From: JBMORL01 sp049322335
GTDB lineage: Bacteria; Bacteroidota; Bacteroidia; Flavobacteriales_D; UBA2798
Length of the DNA stretch: 64,000 nt
Direction: 5' to 3'
NCBI GenBank assembly: GCA_049322335.1
Contig: JBMORL010000098.1
Span: 1 to 64,000, forward strand
Below are positions 18,483 to 27,155 of the stretch, in pieces. The notes below the pieces were generated by a model. It was not told the DNA's origin. It was given only the letters and a program-made list of their open reading frames with translations, and did not search any database. Position 1 is the stretch's first letter. The number at the start of each line of letters is the position of its first letter. A program made the translations under genes and the position numbers.

Positions 18483-19529
18483 TTATAATAAATCGTTAAC
18501 CGAATAGTAATAATGATGATCCATTCTGAAGCGCAGATTTTTTCCGGTAATATTTTTGAGAGAAGCTTTAAGGTCTTTCAGGTAATAGTATAATTTCATT
18601 TTCATTCCCATTTTTCCCCACGGTGATGTTGTTTTTGCACCATTGGGATCGAATGTAATGCCAGCTGATTTCATTTGCCGGTTTACTTTTTCGATAGCAC
18701 GGATATACGGTTTATAAAAAACATCTATCACCTGTTTCGTAAGATCATATTCCGTATAGGTAAGATAAACCATGTTATCGGAAAAAAATTTTGTTCCGTG
18801 AAAATGAAAAAACACTACATCGAATATTTTCCCTGTAGAAATTTCTTTTCCTCTTATTTCGTTATTCTGTGACAAAAATTCATACTGCTGTACATTCCAC
18901 GGTGCCACTCCTCCACCCAAATGCTGCAGATTGTGGACGCATGAAAAACGGGTCAGCCAGTCGTCAAGGTATTTCTGATCACCGAATTTTCCGTCTTCAA
19001 ACCGGTTAAAGCACCATTCGATACAGGCTTCTTTCCACCACGAAAGCACTTCCATTCCCCCGGGATTGTTTTTAAATGTCATAAACTGTACACAGTATTT
19101 TCCACTGGAAGCCGACTGATCGTATGCCGGTGAATAACGGTGTTCGGTTATCAGCACCGACTTATTTCCCATTTCATTAACGAGCATATTGGGATCAGAA
19201 AAAAAATACAGATCGGCATCTACATACGTGCAATTATCAAGATTAAATCGCTGTATGGCATACCAGATAGTGGAAGGTGTGCAGGTCCAGCAATATTCGG
19301 CAGGAGTGCGTGTGGGTTTTATTTTCAGCAACGCTTCGTTTTCGAATTCGCTGAGGGAAATTACAGTTAAACCGGGATAATCCTGCTCTTTCAGAAATTG
19401 ACAGGAACGGTCATCGAATGCAAAAACATAGAGATGAAAATCCGGACAATGACTGGACAAGGAATGATACATCGCCATTCCCCTGGAGAGATAATTGGAG
19501 TCGAACAGCGTACAAAAGTTAAGTTTCAT
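18483..19529 (-). CDS. GT8-like glycosyltransferase of polysaccharide loci
   Basis: 348 residues. GT-A-like: N-terminal MKLNFCTLFDSNYLSRGMAM, YCWTCTPSTIWYAIQRF, the metal-binding YVDADLYFF near residue 110, and FGDQKYLDDW. The pattern belongs to a family often annotated as a putative nucleotide-diphospho-sugar transferase in capsule and O-antigen clusters. Overlaps the upstream methyltransferase by 4 bp. Donor and linkage unknown. Confidence 0.82.
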   Translation of the reverse strand: MKLNFCTLFDSNYLSRGMAMYHSLSSHCPDFHLYVFAFDDRSCQFLKEQDYPGLTVISLSEFENEALLKIKPTRTPAEYCWTCTPSTIWYAIQRFNLDNCTYVDADLYFFSDPNMLVNEMGNKSVLITEHRYSPAYDQSASSGKYCVQFMTFKNNPGGMEVLSWWKEACIEWCFNRFEDGKFGDQKYLDDWLTRFSCVHNLQHLGGGVAPWNVQQYEFLSQNNEIRGKEISTGKIFDVVFFHFHGTKFFSDNMVYLTYTEYDLTKQVIDVFYKPYIRAIEKVNRQMKSAGITFDPNGAKTTSPWGKMGMKMKLYYYLKDLKASLKNITGKNLRFRMDHHYYYSVNDLL

Positions 19530-20356
19530 TTCCTGGCCTCCATAAAAAGTGAATCTGGTTTTCTTACTACACCGTTGTCACCATCAAGACGAAAGGACTC
19601 CCATTCGGGAATTTCGCTTTCAAAAGCTGTTTTAACTTTAACTTCACTAAACCCGGTATCTGATAATAGTTTTCCGAGAGAATACCGGTCATACATCCAC
19701 TGATGAATTTCACCTCCTGCCCTGAACCTGGCGATACGTAACAATTCCATATCATTTTTTCCAAGCAGGGCTGATATCATTTTGTTTTTAATTGTTTTTG
19801 GAACACTCTTTACCCGCTTAAAAAAAGTATAACTTTGAGACAAAGAACCGGAAGGAGAATTTTCCCGCAGCGCTTCCATCAGTTGTTTCACTTCCCAGCC
19901 GTTTCTTTCCAGCAAAAATTCATCGTTATTTTTTTTTGCGTCCCTTATATAGTTTACCATTTCTCCTCCGGACGAAGAGCGCACCACCTGGTCGTACATC
20001 TCCAGCATCGTCCATTCATATTTTTCTGCAGCGCCTGTTTTATTTTCGAGGCTTTCGTGCAGGAACTTTATGTAATTATTTGCAATTTTTTCGAGATCGG
20101 GTATAGCGACACGAATTATTCCACCGGGTTGAAGTACGCGATAACATTCCCTTATAAAACCTGGTGCTTTTTGTTTGGGAAAATGTTCAAGAACGTGGGA
20201 ATGATACACCACGCGAAACTGATTATCTCCAAAAGGAATTCCATTGAGAAGATTGTGCGCTTTCACTTCGGGAGCAAAAGAAGCAAAATCAACATTTGTC
20301 CATTCTTTATGAAAAGTAATACCGCATCCCAGGTTAAGATATGGAAGTTTACTCAT
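19526..20356 (-). CDS. Class I SAM-dependent methyltransferase
   Basis: 276 residues. Motif I is LNLGCGITFHKEWTNVDF; VYHSHVLEHFPKQKA and CYRVLQPGGIIRVAIPDLE are motifs II-III of the Methyltransf_11 type. The C-terminal part (residues 130-276) has no family signature I recognise. In this setting it probably methylates a sugar of the glycan. Joined by 4-bp overlaps to both neighbours. Confidence 0.85.
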   Translation of the reverse strand: MSKLPYLNLGCGITFHKEWTNVDFASFAPEVKAHNLLNGIPFGDNQFRVVYHSHVLEHFPKQKAPGFIRECYRVLQPGGIIRVAIPDLEKIANNYIKFLHESLENKTGAAEKYEWTMLEMYDQVVRSSSGGEMVNYIRDAKKNNDEFLLERNGWEVKQLMEALRENSPSGSLSQSYTFFKRVKSVPKTIKNKMISALLGKNDMELLRIARFRAGGEIHQWMYDRYSLGKLLSDTGFSEVKVKTAFESEIPEWESFRLDGDNGVVRKPDSLFMEARK

Positions 20357-22041
20357 TTTTTTCTTTTAAAAATAAACCCCTTCCATGTAGCTATTGTATT
20401 AGTATCCAACTGGTAAGGAAGGGAGATTTTGCTATCAAATTTACTAATCAGATCATATCCTTCAAAGGCCGCAATAAATTTCCCTTCATTGAAGAACCAA
20501 GCGGGATACGAGGCCTTATATACTTCTTCGGGAACCACCTGAACAGTAATACGTTCGGCCGGTGTATCTATAAAAGAAGTACGGTCGACAATGATGTAAT
20601 CATAGCCGCAGGAAACCAGTATTTTGATCTGTTTCGGGGGATCTTCAAAGTATTGCAATACACTGGACAGGAGCAATACATGAGGCTTTTGAACCGACAT
20701 TACTTCCTGAATGGTATGATAAAACTGTAACGGGCCTTCTGCAATTTTCTGTTTTCCGGCTTCCACAAAATGGGATTGTTCCACCACCGCCCATTTCAAA
20801 TCCTTTATGTCTTTCAGAAAATTCCTGTTTTGAAAATAAGTGCTTCCCAATGAACCTCCAAAGTCAGAAACATGAAGCACACCACTATTTTCACGTGAAA
20901 TAGCAAGCAGGGCATTCAGCAAATCATCATTAACCTGTATTTCATCAAACAAAACAGAATCTCTTTCGTATGCTGCTTCCCCGTTTTTTACTTTTAAAAC
21001 CGATGACAAAACCTTATCAAGAATAACGCGGTCATCATACCCGGTACATTTTGCTGCTGCCGATTTCCAGTCGCGATAATTACCAAACCAGCCGTGTTTT
21101 TTTTTCGGGGTAATCGCCTGGCGAATTTGTTTTTTCAGGAAAGCGGGAATATATTTTTTCAGCGATTGTTTCCAGCTCTTTTTACTGAGGCTGCGAAAAT
21201 GAGCAATCATACTTTTCCGTGCATTTTCGTTTTCCTGAACCGGAATTTTTATCACGGAAATTCTTTCTGTTGCTGTTTTTACTTCCCATTGCAAACTTTT
21301 CTTGCTGTGTGTTCCGGAACCATCATTTCCGATATTCTGAACCAGCGATGTGCCCGGATAAAGACACAACATGTTTTTTAAAAAAGCAGAAGCATACCAG
21401 TTAATGGCCCATGAATCGTTTTTTCCTTCTGATTTATCCAATAACATTTGCATATACGAATACGAATTATCAAAATCGAAACGACTGGTGAGATTTTTAT
21501 TTTTCAATTCACTGATTAAAGCTTCTTCTTCTTTTTCAAAAATATCCCATGCGCGTTTCCATGTGCCCCAACCCCAGCAATCAGCTCCTCTTACAAAAAA
21601 AGTTTCCGGCAGTTTTGATTTTACGGGATAAATGTAACCTGAAATACAAGCCACGTTTTTTTCATTTTCATAAACATCCAGGGCATCATTCATAAACCGA
21701 AGAAACCATCGTGAAGTAACAAGATCGTCTTCCATCACAATAACCCGTCCGTATTTATTAACGATTTCTGTTACACCTTCCACCACAGAATTTGCCAAAC
21801 CTTTATTGGCAGCACTTTCGCGGATAATTACTTCACCGCACCATTTTTTGGATGAAATAACTTCTCTTGTCTGTTTTATTTTTTGCAAAACCGCTTCAGA
21901 TGCTCCCGTTTTCGGGCCATCGGCAAAAATATACAGCGTAGTAACATCAGCCAGTTCATTTTCCGACAAGGCAAAAAGCGTTTTTTCCGTGTGTTGGGGA
22001 CGGTTATAAACGAATAGTATGACGGGTGTGGGTTTACTCAT
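20353..22041 (-). CDS. Fusion: nucleotide-sugar transferase-like + TIGR04325-type methyltransferase
   Basis: 562 residues in two parts. Residues 1-310 (PVILFVYNRPQHTEKTLFAL, IVMEDDLVTSRWFLRFMNDA, GWGTWKRAWDIFE) resemble GT-A transferases of the GNT-I/HlpA-like kind. Residues 325-562 (GWFGNYRDWKSAAAKC, VLHVSDFGGSLGSTYFQNR, LLLSSVLQYFEDP, PAWFFNEGKF) resemble the TIGR04325 (LIC12133) methyltransferases of surface-polysaccharide loci. There is no stop or frameshift between the halves, so a bifunctional transfer-and-methylate enzyme is likely; this is inference. Overlaps the upstream GT11 by 8 bp. Confidence 0.85.
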   Translation of the reverse strand: MSKPTPVILFVYNRPQHTEKTLFALSENELADVTTLYIFADGPKTGASEAVLQKIKQTREVISSKKWCGEVIIRESAANKGLANSVVEGVTEIVNKYGRVIVMEDDLVTSRWFLRFMNDALDVYENEKNVACISGYIYPVKSKLPETFFVRGADCWGWGTWKRAWDIFEKEEEALISELKNKNLTSRFDFDNSYSYMQMLLDKSEGKNDSWAINWYASAFLKNMLCLYPGTSLVQNIGNDGSGTHSKKSLQWEVKTATERISVIKIPVQENENARKSMIAHFRSLSKKSWKQSLKKYIPAFLKKQIRQAITPKKKHGWFGNYRDWKSAAAKCTGYDDRVILDKVLSSVLKVKNGEAAYERDSVLFDEIQVNDDLLNALLAISRENSGVLHVSDFGGSLGSTYFQNRNFLKDIKDLKWAVVEQSHFVEAGKQKIAEGPLQFYHTIQEVMSVQKPHVLLLSSVLQYFEDPPKQIKILVSCGYDYIIVDRTSFIDTPAERITVQVVPEEVYKASYPAWFFNEGKFIAAFEGYDLISKFDSKISLPYQLDTNTIATWKGFIFKRKK

Positions 22042-22921
22042 TTTTTCCGTTTACATTCACCCAATTCCATGCCTTTACTTTTATCCCGGCCGGATAATAA
22101 CGCTTTATCTTAAAACCGAGATAATATTCGGGAGCAAAAACTTTTTTATTCGCTTTTTCATTCAGCCAGGCCGCCCACCAGCTGAAAGAACTGTTGGCGA
22201 TCACCAGCACATCAGCATTTAACAAAACCTGAAAATCGGTGATTTCATCATTGTTTTCGAAAAAATAATTTTCCTTCCGGCCAAACTCTTTTTTTACAAA
22301 TTCAATATCGTCAGAAACAAAAACCACATTGTACTCATCAGCGGTGATTTGCGAAAGACAATCACGATAATAGGAAACAGGCAGCGTCATATCGTATCCT
22401 CCTAATTCCTCTCCGCCATGGGCCAGGTAATCTCCTCTCCGGATATGCAACGCAACATATTTTTTTTCCAACAGATATTTTTTGTTTTCACGAAACTTAT
22501 TTACAACATTTTCTTTCAGTGAAAAAAAAGAACGGATTTCGTTACTGTATTCTGAAAAATATTCTTCACACTGAAAAAATCCTTCATATACATGATCATC
22601 TTTTATCTCTTTGAGCAGGTAATTATTCTCATCCAGTGTATTTGGCCATGTAATTTTATTTTTATGAACGGCCCGGTAACAGCGGTCGGTTATTTTTTTC
22701 CATGAAAACGGAACTTCACTTTTACTGAAGAAATGATTTCTTCCGTATTGAATGATATTTTTCCGGTTTATATTTTCAAAGTCAGGAATAAGATTAAAAT
22801 ATTTCATGCCATTAGCTCCGTAAATAAAATAGCCGGTGCCCAGTTTTTTTGCGGCAGCATAGGCAAACGCCAGCTGAAACATCTGGTTTCCCATTCTTCC
22901 CATTGCTATGGTACCGATCAT
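22034..22921 (-). CDS. GT11 alpha-1,2-fucosyltransferase family protein (second copy)
   Basis: 295 residues. GRMGNQMFQLAFAYAAAKKL, VALHIRRGDYLAHG and NSSFSWWAAWLNEKANKK give the complete GT11 signature. It differs clearly from the GT11 at 13377-14258 across most of its length, so this is not a recent duplication. Likely adds a second fucose or related residue. Confidence 0.92.
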   Translation of the reverse strand: MIGTIAMGRMGNQMFQLAFAYAAAKKLGTGYFIYGANGMKYFNLIPDFENINRKNIIQYGRNHFFSKSEVPFSWKKITDRCYRAVHKNKITWPNTLDENNYLLKEIKDDHVYEGFFQCEEYFSEYSNEIRSFFSLKENVVNKFRENKKYLLEKKYVALHIRRGDYLAHGGEELGGYDMTLPVSYYRDCLSQITADEYNVVFVSDDIEFVKKEFGRKENYFFENNDEITDFQVLLNADVLVIANSSFSWWAAWLNEKANKKVFAPEYYLGFKIKRYYPAGIKVKAWNWVNVNGKNE

Positions 22922-24384
22922 ACTAATTTTTTATCAGTGGCAACATAATTGGCATAGGCATAATCTTCGGGAAAATGCCCGAGATCGGACTGGTATCTTA
23001 CAGAATCAGCCATAAGTTTACCTGTTTCATATTTTTTATTCAACAGCATTTGCACTACTTCTGCCAGCGTAACACCTGCATCAAGGTAAGTGCCACCGTA
23101 TTCAAACTGGATAGCATGGGTAAAACCGGGACGGATAAATTCTCCGCCTCCCGACAATACTTTTTTTTCATTTCCTTCGGTGTCAATTTTAAGCAGACTG
23201 ATGTGTGAAATATTTTTTTCGCGGATGTAATCTTCCAGTTTTTTTAATTTAATCTTTTCAGAAAGATGCAATGAAATCTCCTTTCTTTCATACAACGAAG
23301 CCGATGAGCTGCCGGAGAAATCAAAATGAATTTCTGCCTCCCCGTTTACATCAGAAAGTCCGAAATGATTGATAATTATCCGCTGATCATTGCCAAATTT
23401 TTCAACGAGTTCGTTATAGCATTTCTGCTGCGGCTCAAAAAGGTGAATTTCATAATCAGCTTTCCCTTTTTCCTGCAAGGTTGTGACAACGGAACGGGTA
23501 TAATCGCCCACATTGGCTCCGGCATCAAAAACAATTATTTTTCCGTCAATACGTTGAACCACTTTTTGAAGAAAGAACAATTCACCGTTGGCAGAAATAT
23601 CGCTGAGACCGGTTTTTGAAGGAAAAAATTTTTGTTTTATCTTCGAAAGAAGGTTTCTTGTTTTTTTCCATGCATCCCTGAAAACTCTTCTGAAAAATCC
23701 GGAAACCTGGAATTTTCTTGCTATCCACCGGTTTTTCATCCGCTCCCCGGCTGTTGATTTTCGTTTTACATATAATGCATCGCCCCACTCAAACCGGGTC
23801 ATGCTCAATGCCTCACGGAAAAATCCTTTGTTCTCCATAAAACGATCGAGCTCAATAAGCGTGGGGCAATTTTTATACACGCTGCCCGTATTTACTTCTG
23901 TATATACAAATTCAAATTTCTCCAGCAGGTCGCCCAAACCTTTCATCGCCATCAATTCTGCTCCCTGTAAATCAATATTAAGAAAATTAAGTGCTGAAGT
24001 ATCTACTCCGTTATCTTTAAAAAACCGGTCGAGGCGATGCGTTTTTAGTTTTAGTGTATGGTGTACTTTCACTTCGGGATGATGGCTTTTATGGGATCCC
24101 AGGTCAAGAATGGAGGAGGATTGAAAATTATTGGTGACTTTAAATTCTACATCTTTTCCATCTGTATCAGAAACCAGTACATTATACACTTTATGTCCGT
24201 TAAATTTTTTTAATTCATTTTCCAAAACCGGCATCAGCTCGGGATTTCCTTCTATCCAGATTACTTTTTCAGCGCCTGCTTTTTCGTAGGCAGGAGCTTC
24301 CTCAGCCTGGTGAGCACCCAGGTGAAGAACACCTTTTATCTTCACGCCATATCTTGCTACCAGTTTGTCAACAGGAATGAGCAT
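22918..24384 (-). CDS. Tandem FkbM-family methyltransferase fusion
   Basis: 488 residues holding two FkbM-type domains. The first, about residues 10-210, shows GVLHLGAHQAEEAPAYEKAG, IWIEGNPELM and FLNIDLQGAELMAMKGL. A basic linker of about 45 residues follows. The second, about 255-480, shows VFDAGANVGDYTRSVV, HLFEPQQKCYNEL and LLKIDTEGNEKKVLSGG. Each keeps its own SAM motif and the FkbM Asp-x-x-Gly-x-Glu signature. Probably O-methylates sugars. ATGA overlap with the following gene. Confidence 0.88.
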   Translation of the reverse strand: MLIPVDKLVARYGVKIKGVLHLGAHQAEEAPAYEKAGAEKVIWIEGNPELMPVLENELKKFNGHKVYNVLVSDTDGKDVEFKVTNNFQSSSILDLGSHKSHHPEVKVHHTLKLKTHRLDRFFKDNGVDTSALNFLNIDLQGAELMAMKGLGDLLEKFEFVYTEVNTGSVYKNCPTLIELDRFMENKGFFREALSMTRFEWGDALYVKRKSTAGERMKNRWIARKFQVSGFFRRVFRDAWKKTRNLLSKIKQKFFPSKTGLSDISANGELFFLQKVVQRIDGKIIVFDAGANVGDYTRSVVTTLQEKGKADYEIHLFEPQQKCYNELVEKFGNDQRIIINHFGLSDVNGEAEIHFDFSGSSSASLYERKEISLHLSEKIKLKKLEDYIREKNISHISLLKIDTEGNEKKVLSGGGEFIRPGFTHAIQFEYGGTYLDAGVTLAEVVQMLLNKKYETGKLMADSVRYQSDLGHFPEDYAYANYVATDKKLV

Positions 24385-24386
24385 GG

Positions 24387-25037
24387 TTAGATTTTTAGTT
24401 TCGATTTTATTTTTCCCAGCAAGGAAGGCTGCGGAACCAGCGATTGTTCCATCTGTATGATCTCTTCAAAATAGGGCCACAAATCATCTTTTGCATCAGC
24501 CGGCACAGCACCAATCACATCATCGGCAATAAAACAATAACGGCCTTTCACCTGATTAAGATGTTCCAGCACTTTTGAAATATCCGGCCATTGTTCCGCT
24601 TTGTGTGGTTTTGGAGGTGGTTTCATAAACAGCCGCGCATCATCCACTAAAATAATATGCGAATAGGAAGATGCATTGATAGTATCTATTTCTTCGAGAA
24701 TAGGACATTCGTCTTCCACTCCGAAAGTTTCTCCACCGCTCCAGTGTGCATCCAACCAGAATACAGCCGGGCCATCAAGCACAGGAACAATATTTTTTAA
24801 GTGGTCTTTGGAATTTCCAAAAAGAAATTCAATGTTTTTCCTGTCTTTACGAAGAGATTCTGTTTTATCAAAAATAGCTTTCGAGTTCTCAATTGTAAAA
24901 ACTTTTTCAAACCGCTGGGCAGCCCAAAGCGTAGTTCCTCCATAATACGTTCCGGTTTCCACAAAAGATTTTATATTGTATTTTTCACGTACAATTTCCG
25001 TGAGTTTTTCGGGAACACCCATTTTTAATAATCCCAT
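24387..25037 (-). CDS. SAM methyltransferase-like protein of polysaccharide loci
   Basis: 216 residues. SFVETGTYYGGTTLWAAQRF fits a glycine-rich SAM motif, VFTIENSKAIF ends in the acidic residue position of motif II, and FWLDAHWSGG and HIILVDDARLF follow. Small proteins of this pattern are common in capsule clusters and are usually named class I methyltransferases; the catalytic role is not proven. Lies 11 bp after the Wzt gene. Confidence 0.68.
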   Translation of the reverse strand: MGLLKMGVPEKLTEIVREKYNIKSFVETGTYYGGTTLWAAQRFEKVFTIENSKAIFDKTESLRKDRKNIEFLFGNSKDHLKNIVPVLDGPAVFWLDAHWSGGETFGVEDECPILEEIDTINASSYSHIILVDDARLFMKPPPKPHKAEQWPDISKVLEHLNQVKGRYCFIADDVIGAVPADAKDDLWPYFEEIIQMEQSLVPQPSLLGKIKSKLKI

Positions 25038-25048
25038 TTCACTTTGTA

Positions 25049-26302
25049 TTAGTTGATAAAACTGTAATTCAGTAAAAAATTTCCCTGTCCGCCCGGTAGC
25101 TCTTTTCCTGTTCCGTAAAAATCACCACTGCACACATCAAAATAAAATGCATTCTGAATCCAATCAGTAATTTCTCCTCCCGAAGAACAAAAAAGCGTCA
25201 CGTTATATTTTCCAGGCGCCAGCGGAAATTTTGTGATTTCTACTTCAAAATAACCTTTATCGTTTCCTTTCAGTTCTGTTCGCTGTGCAGTAATATCATT
25301 GCTCAGCAAACAAATCCGCTGCTCCATTTCATCATTGATGCCCATCGTTACTGCTACATCTTTCAATACATCTGCGTTTTTCGAATAATGCAAACGTATC
25401 CGCACATCTGCTCCACTTTGAATTTCGGATAAACCTTTTCCGGTAGCTGCTTCATGGAAAGAAACACCGGTAAAAACCAGTCGCCCATCACCCTGGCGGT
25501 CGGTTCGCTGATTAACGGGGATGGCATTAGTGGAGTAACCGGTAGAAAGATAAGCTGAAATAATTTTATCCGTTTCACCCGCCATTTCCAGTTTTCCTGA
25601 TGACAACAGCACTGCTTTGCTGCACAAATTCTGAATAGCCGCCATATTGTGACTAACAAACAACACTGTTCTTCCCTGCCCTGCGACATCTCTCATTTTT
25701 CCAAGGCATTTTTTCTGAAACTCAGCATCACCTACTGCCAGCACTTCATCCACAATAAGTATTTCGGGTTCAAGATGAGCCGCTACGGCAAAAGCGAGAC
25801 GTACATACATTCCTGAAGAATATCTTTTTACAGGTGTATCCAGGAATTTTTCCACTTCTGCAAAAGATACAATTTCATCAAACTTGCTTCTGATTTCTGC
25901 CTTCGACATACCCAAAATAGAACCATTCAGAAAAATATTTTCGCGGCCCGTGAGTTCGGGATGGAAACCGGTTCCTACTTCCAGGAGGCTGGCCACACGC
26001 CCTTCAATTACTATTCTTCCTTTGGTAGGTGTAACAATGCGGCTGAGAATTTTCAGTAATGTGCTTTTTCCGGCACCGTTTCTCCCGATGATACCGATAC
26101 GGTCGCCCTGTTGCACATCGAACGAAACGTCTTTCAGCGCCCAGAATTCTTCTCGCATTCCGGGTTTGGATTTATTTCCCGAAAAAACGGATTTTGCAGC
26201 CGAGGCCATCACATCACGTAAAGCCAGGTACTTCTCCCGCTGCTGGTGGCGAAGAATGTAGCTTTTACTGATATTTTCAACAGATATAACGGTTTGCGGC
26301 AT
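25049..26302 (-). CDS. wzt: Polysaccharide ABC exporter ATPase with C-terminal glycan-binding domain
   Basis: 417 residues. Residues 1-255 are the ATPase: Walker A GRNGAGKST, signature YSSGM, Walker B LIVDEVLAVGD, and the H-loop FVSHN. Residues 260-417 are a Wzt-type beta-sandwich (KGYFEVEITKFPLAPGKYNV) that in O9a and O8 systems recognises the modified end of the finished glycan. Works with the Wzm permease encoded 6 bp downstream. The extra domain implies that a capped or methylated chain end is sensed, which fits the methyltransferases next door. Confidence 0.95.
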   Translation of the reverse strand: MPQTVISVENISKSYILRHQQREKYLALRDVMASAAKSVFSGNKSKPGMREEFWALKDVSFDVQQGDRIGIIGRNGAGKSTLLKILSRIVTPTKGRIVIEGRVASLLEVGTGFHPELTGRENIFLNGSILGMSKAEIRSKFDEIVSFAEVEKFLDTPVKRYSSGMYVRLAFAVAAHLEPEILIVDEVLAVGDAEFQKKCLGKMRDVAGQGRTVLFVSHNMAAIQNLCSKAVLLSSGKLEMAGETDKIISAYLSTGYSTNAIPVNQRTDRQGDGRLVFTGVSFHEAATGKGLSEIQSGADVRIRLHYSKNADVLKDVAVTMGINDEMEQRICLLSNDITAQRTELKGNDKGYFEVEITKFPLAPGKYNVTLFCSSGGEITDWIQNAFYFDVCSGDFYGTGKELPGGQGNFLLNYSFIN

Positions 26303-26308
26303 GCTTAT

Positions 26309-27151
26309 TTAAATTACATCAGCGAATGATTTTTCCATTTTCCGGAAGTACCATATTCCAAGTATGAGAAAGAAAACACTTATTCCAACTGATATGAGAA
26401 ATCCCGGCCACCAGATAAAAATGCTGTCACCAAAAATACTCCACCGGAATCCGTCAATTACTCCTACCATAGGATTGAGCGAATAAATCACTTTCACCAT
26501 TTCAGGAATTTTTTCGCTGGTATAAATATCCTGGCTGGTAAATGCAATAGGTGAAACATACAATCCAAACTGCACGATAAAGGGAATGACATAACGAAAA
26601 TCCCTGTACTTTACATTCAATGCTGCAATATACAACCCGGTGCCCATTGCTGTTACAAGTGCCAGCAAAAGAAATACCGGCAACATGAGTATGCGAACAT
26701 CAGGAACGTATTGGTACCAGATCATAATAGCCGCCATAATGACCAGTGAAATAAAAAAATCAACAAGGCAAACTATAATTGTGCTGGCAGGAACGATAAG
26801 GCGGGGGAAATATACTTTGGTAAGAAGGTTGGAATTATTGATAAGTGAATTGCTGGTTTCGGTAAACGAAGAAGCAAAAAACTGCCAGGGCAATGTTGCC
26901 GCACAAACCAGGAGAATACGGGGAATTCCATCGGGGATACCGGAATTAAAGAGCCAGCCCAGGAAAGCCATCACAAAAATGGTAAGCAGGGGCCGAACCA
27001 GGCTCCAAAGAATACCGATAGCTGTTTGTTTGTAGCGCACCAGGATATCGCGCCAGGCCAGGAAATAGAACAACCCGCGGAAATTCCATATATCCTTCCA
27101 GTAATTGCTGTTTTCGGTTCCGGGTTCTATGACAATACGGTATTTTCCCAT
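26309..27151 (-). CDS. wzm: ABC-2 type polysaccharide exporter permease
   Basis: 280 residues, six predicted transmembrane segments, with the family entry sequence FYFLAWRDILVRYKQTAIGILWSLVRPLL and LNPMVGVIDGFRWSIFG near the end. Pairs with the Wzt ATPase to move undecaprenyl-linked glycan across the inner membrane. Confidence 0.94.
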   Translation of the reverse strand: MGKYRIVIEPGTENSNYWKDIWNFRGLFYFLAWRDILVRYKQTAIGILWSLVRPLLTIFVMAFLGWLFNSGIPDGIPRILLVCAATLPWQFFASSFTETSNSLINNSNLLTKVYFPRLIVPASTIIVCLVDFFISLVIMAAIMIWYQYVPDVRILMLPVFLLLALVTAMGTGLYIAALNVKYRDFRYVIPFIVQFGLYVSPIAFTSQDIYTSEKIPEMVKVIYSLNPMVGVIDGFRWSIFGDSIFIWWPGFLISVGISVFFLILGIWYFRKMEKSFADVI

Positions 27152-27155
27152 GGTT

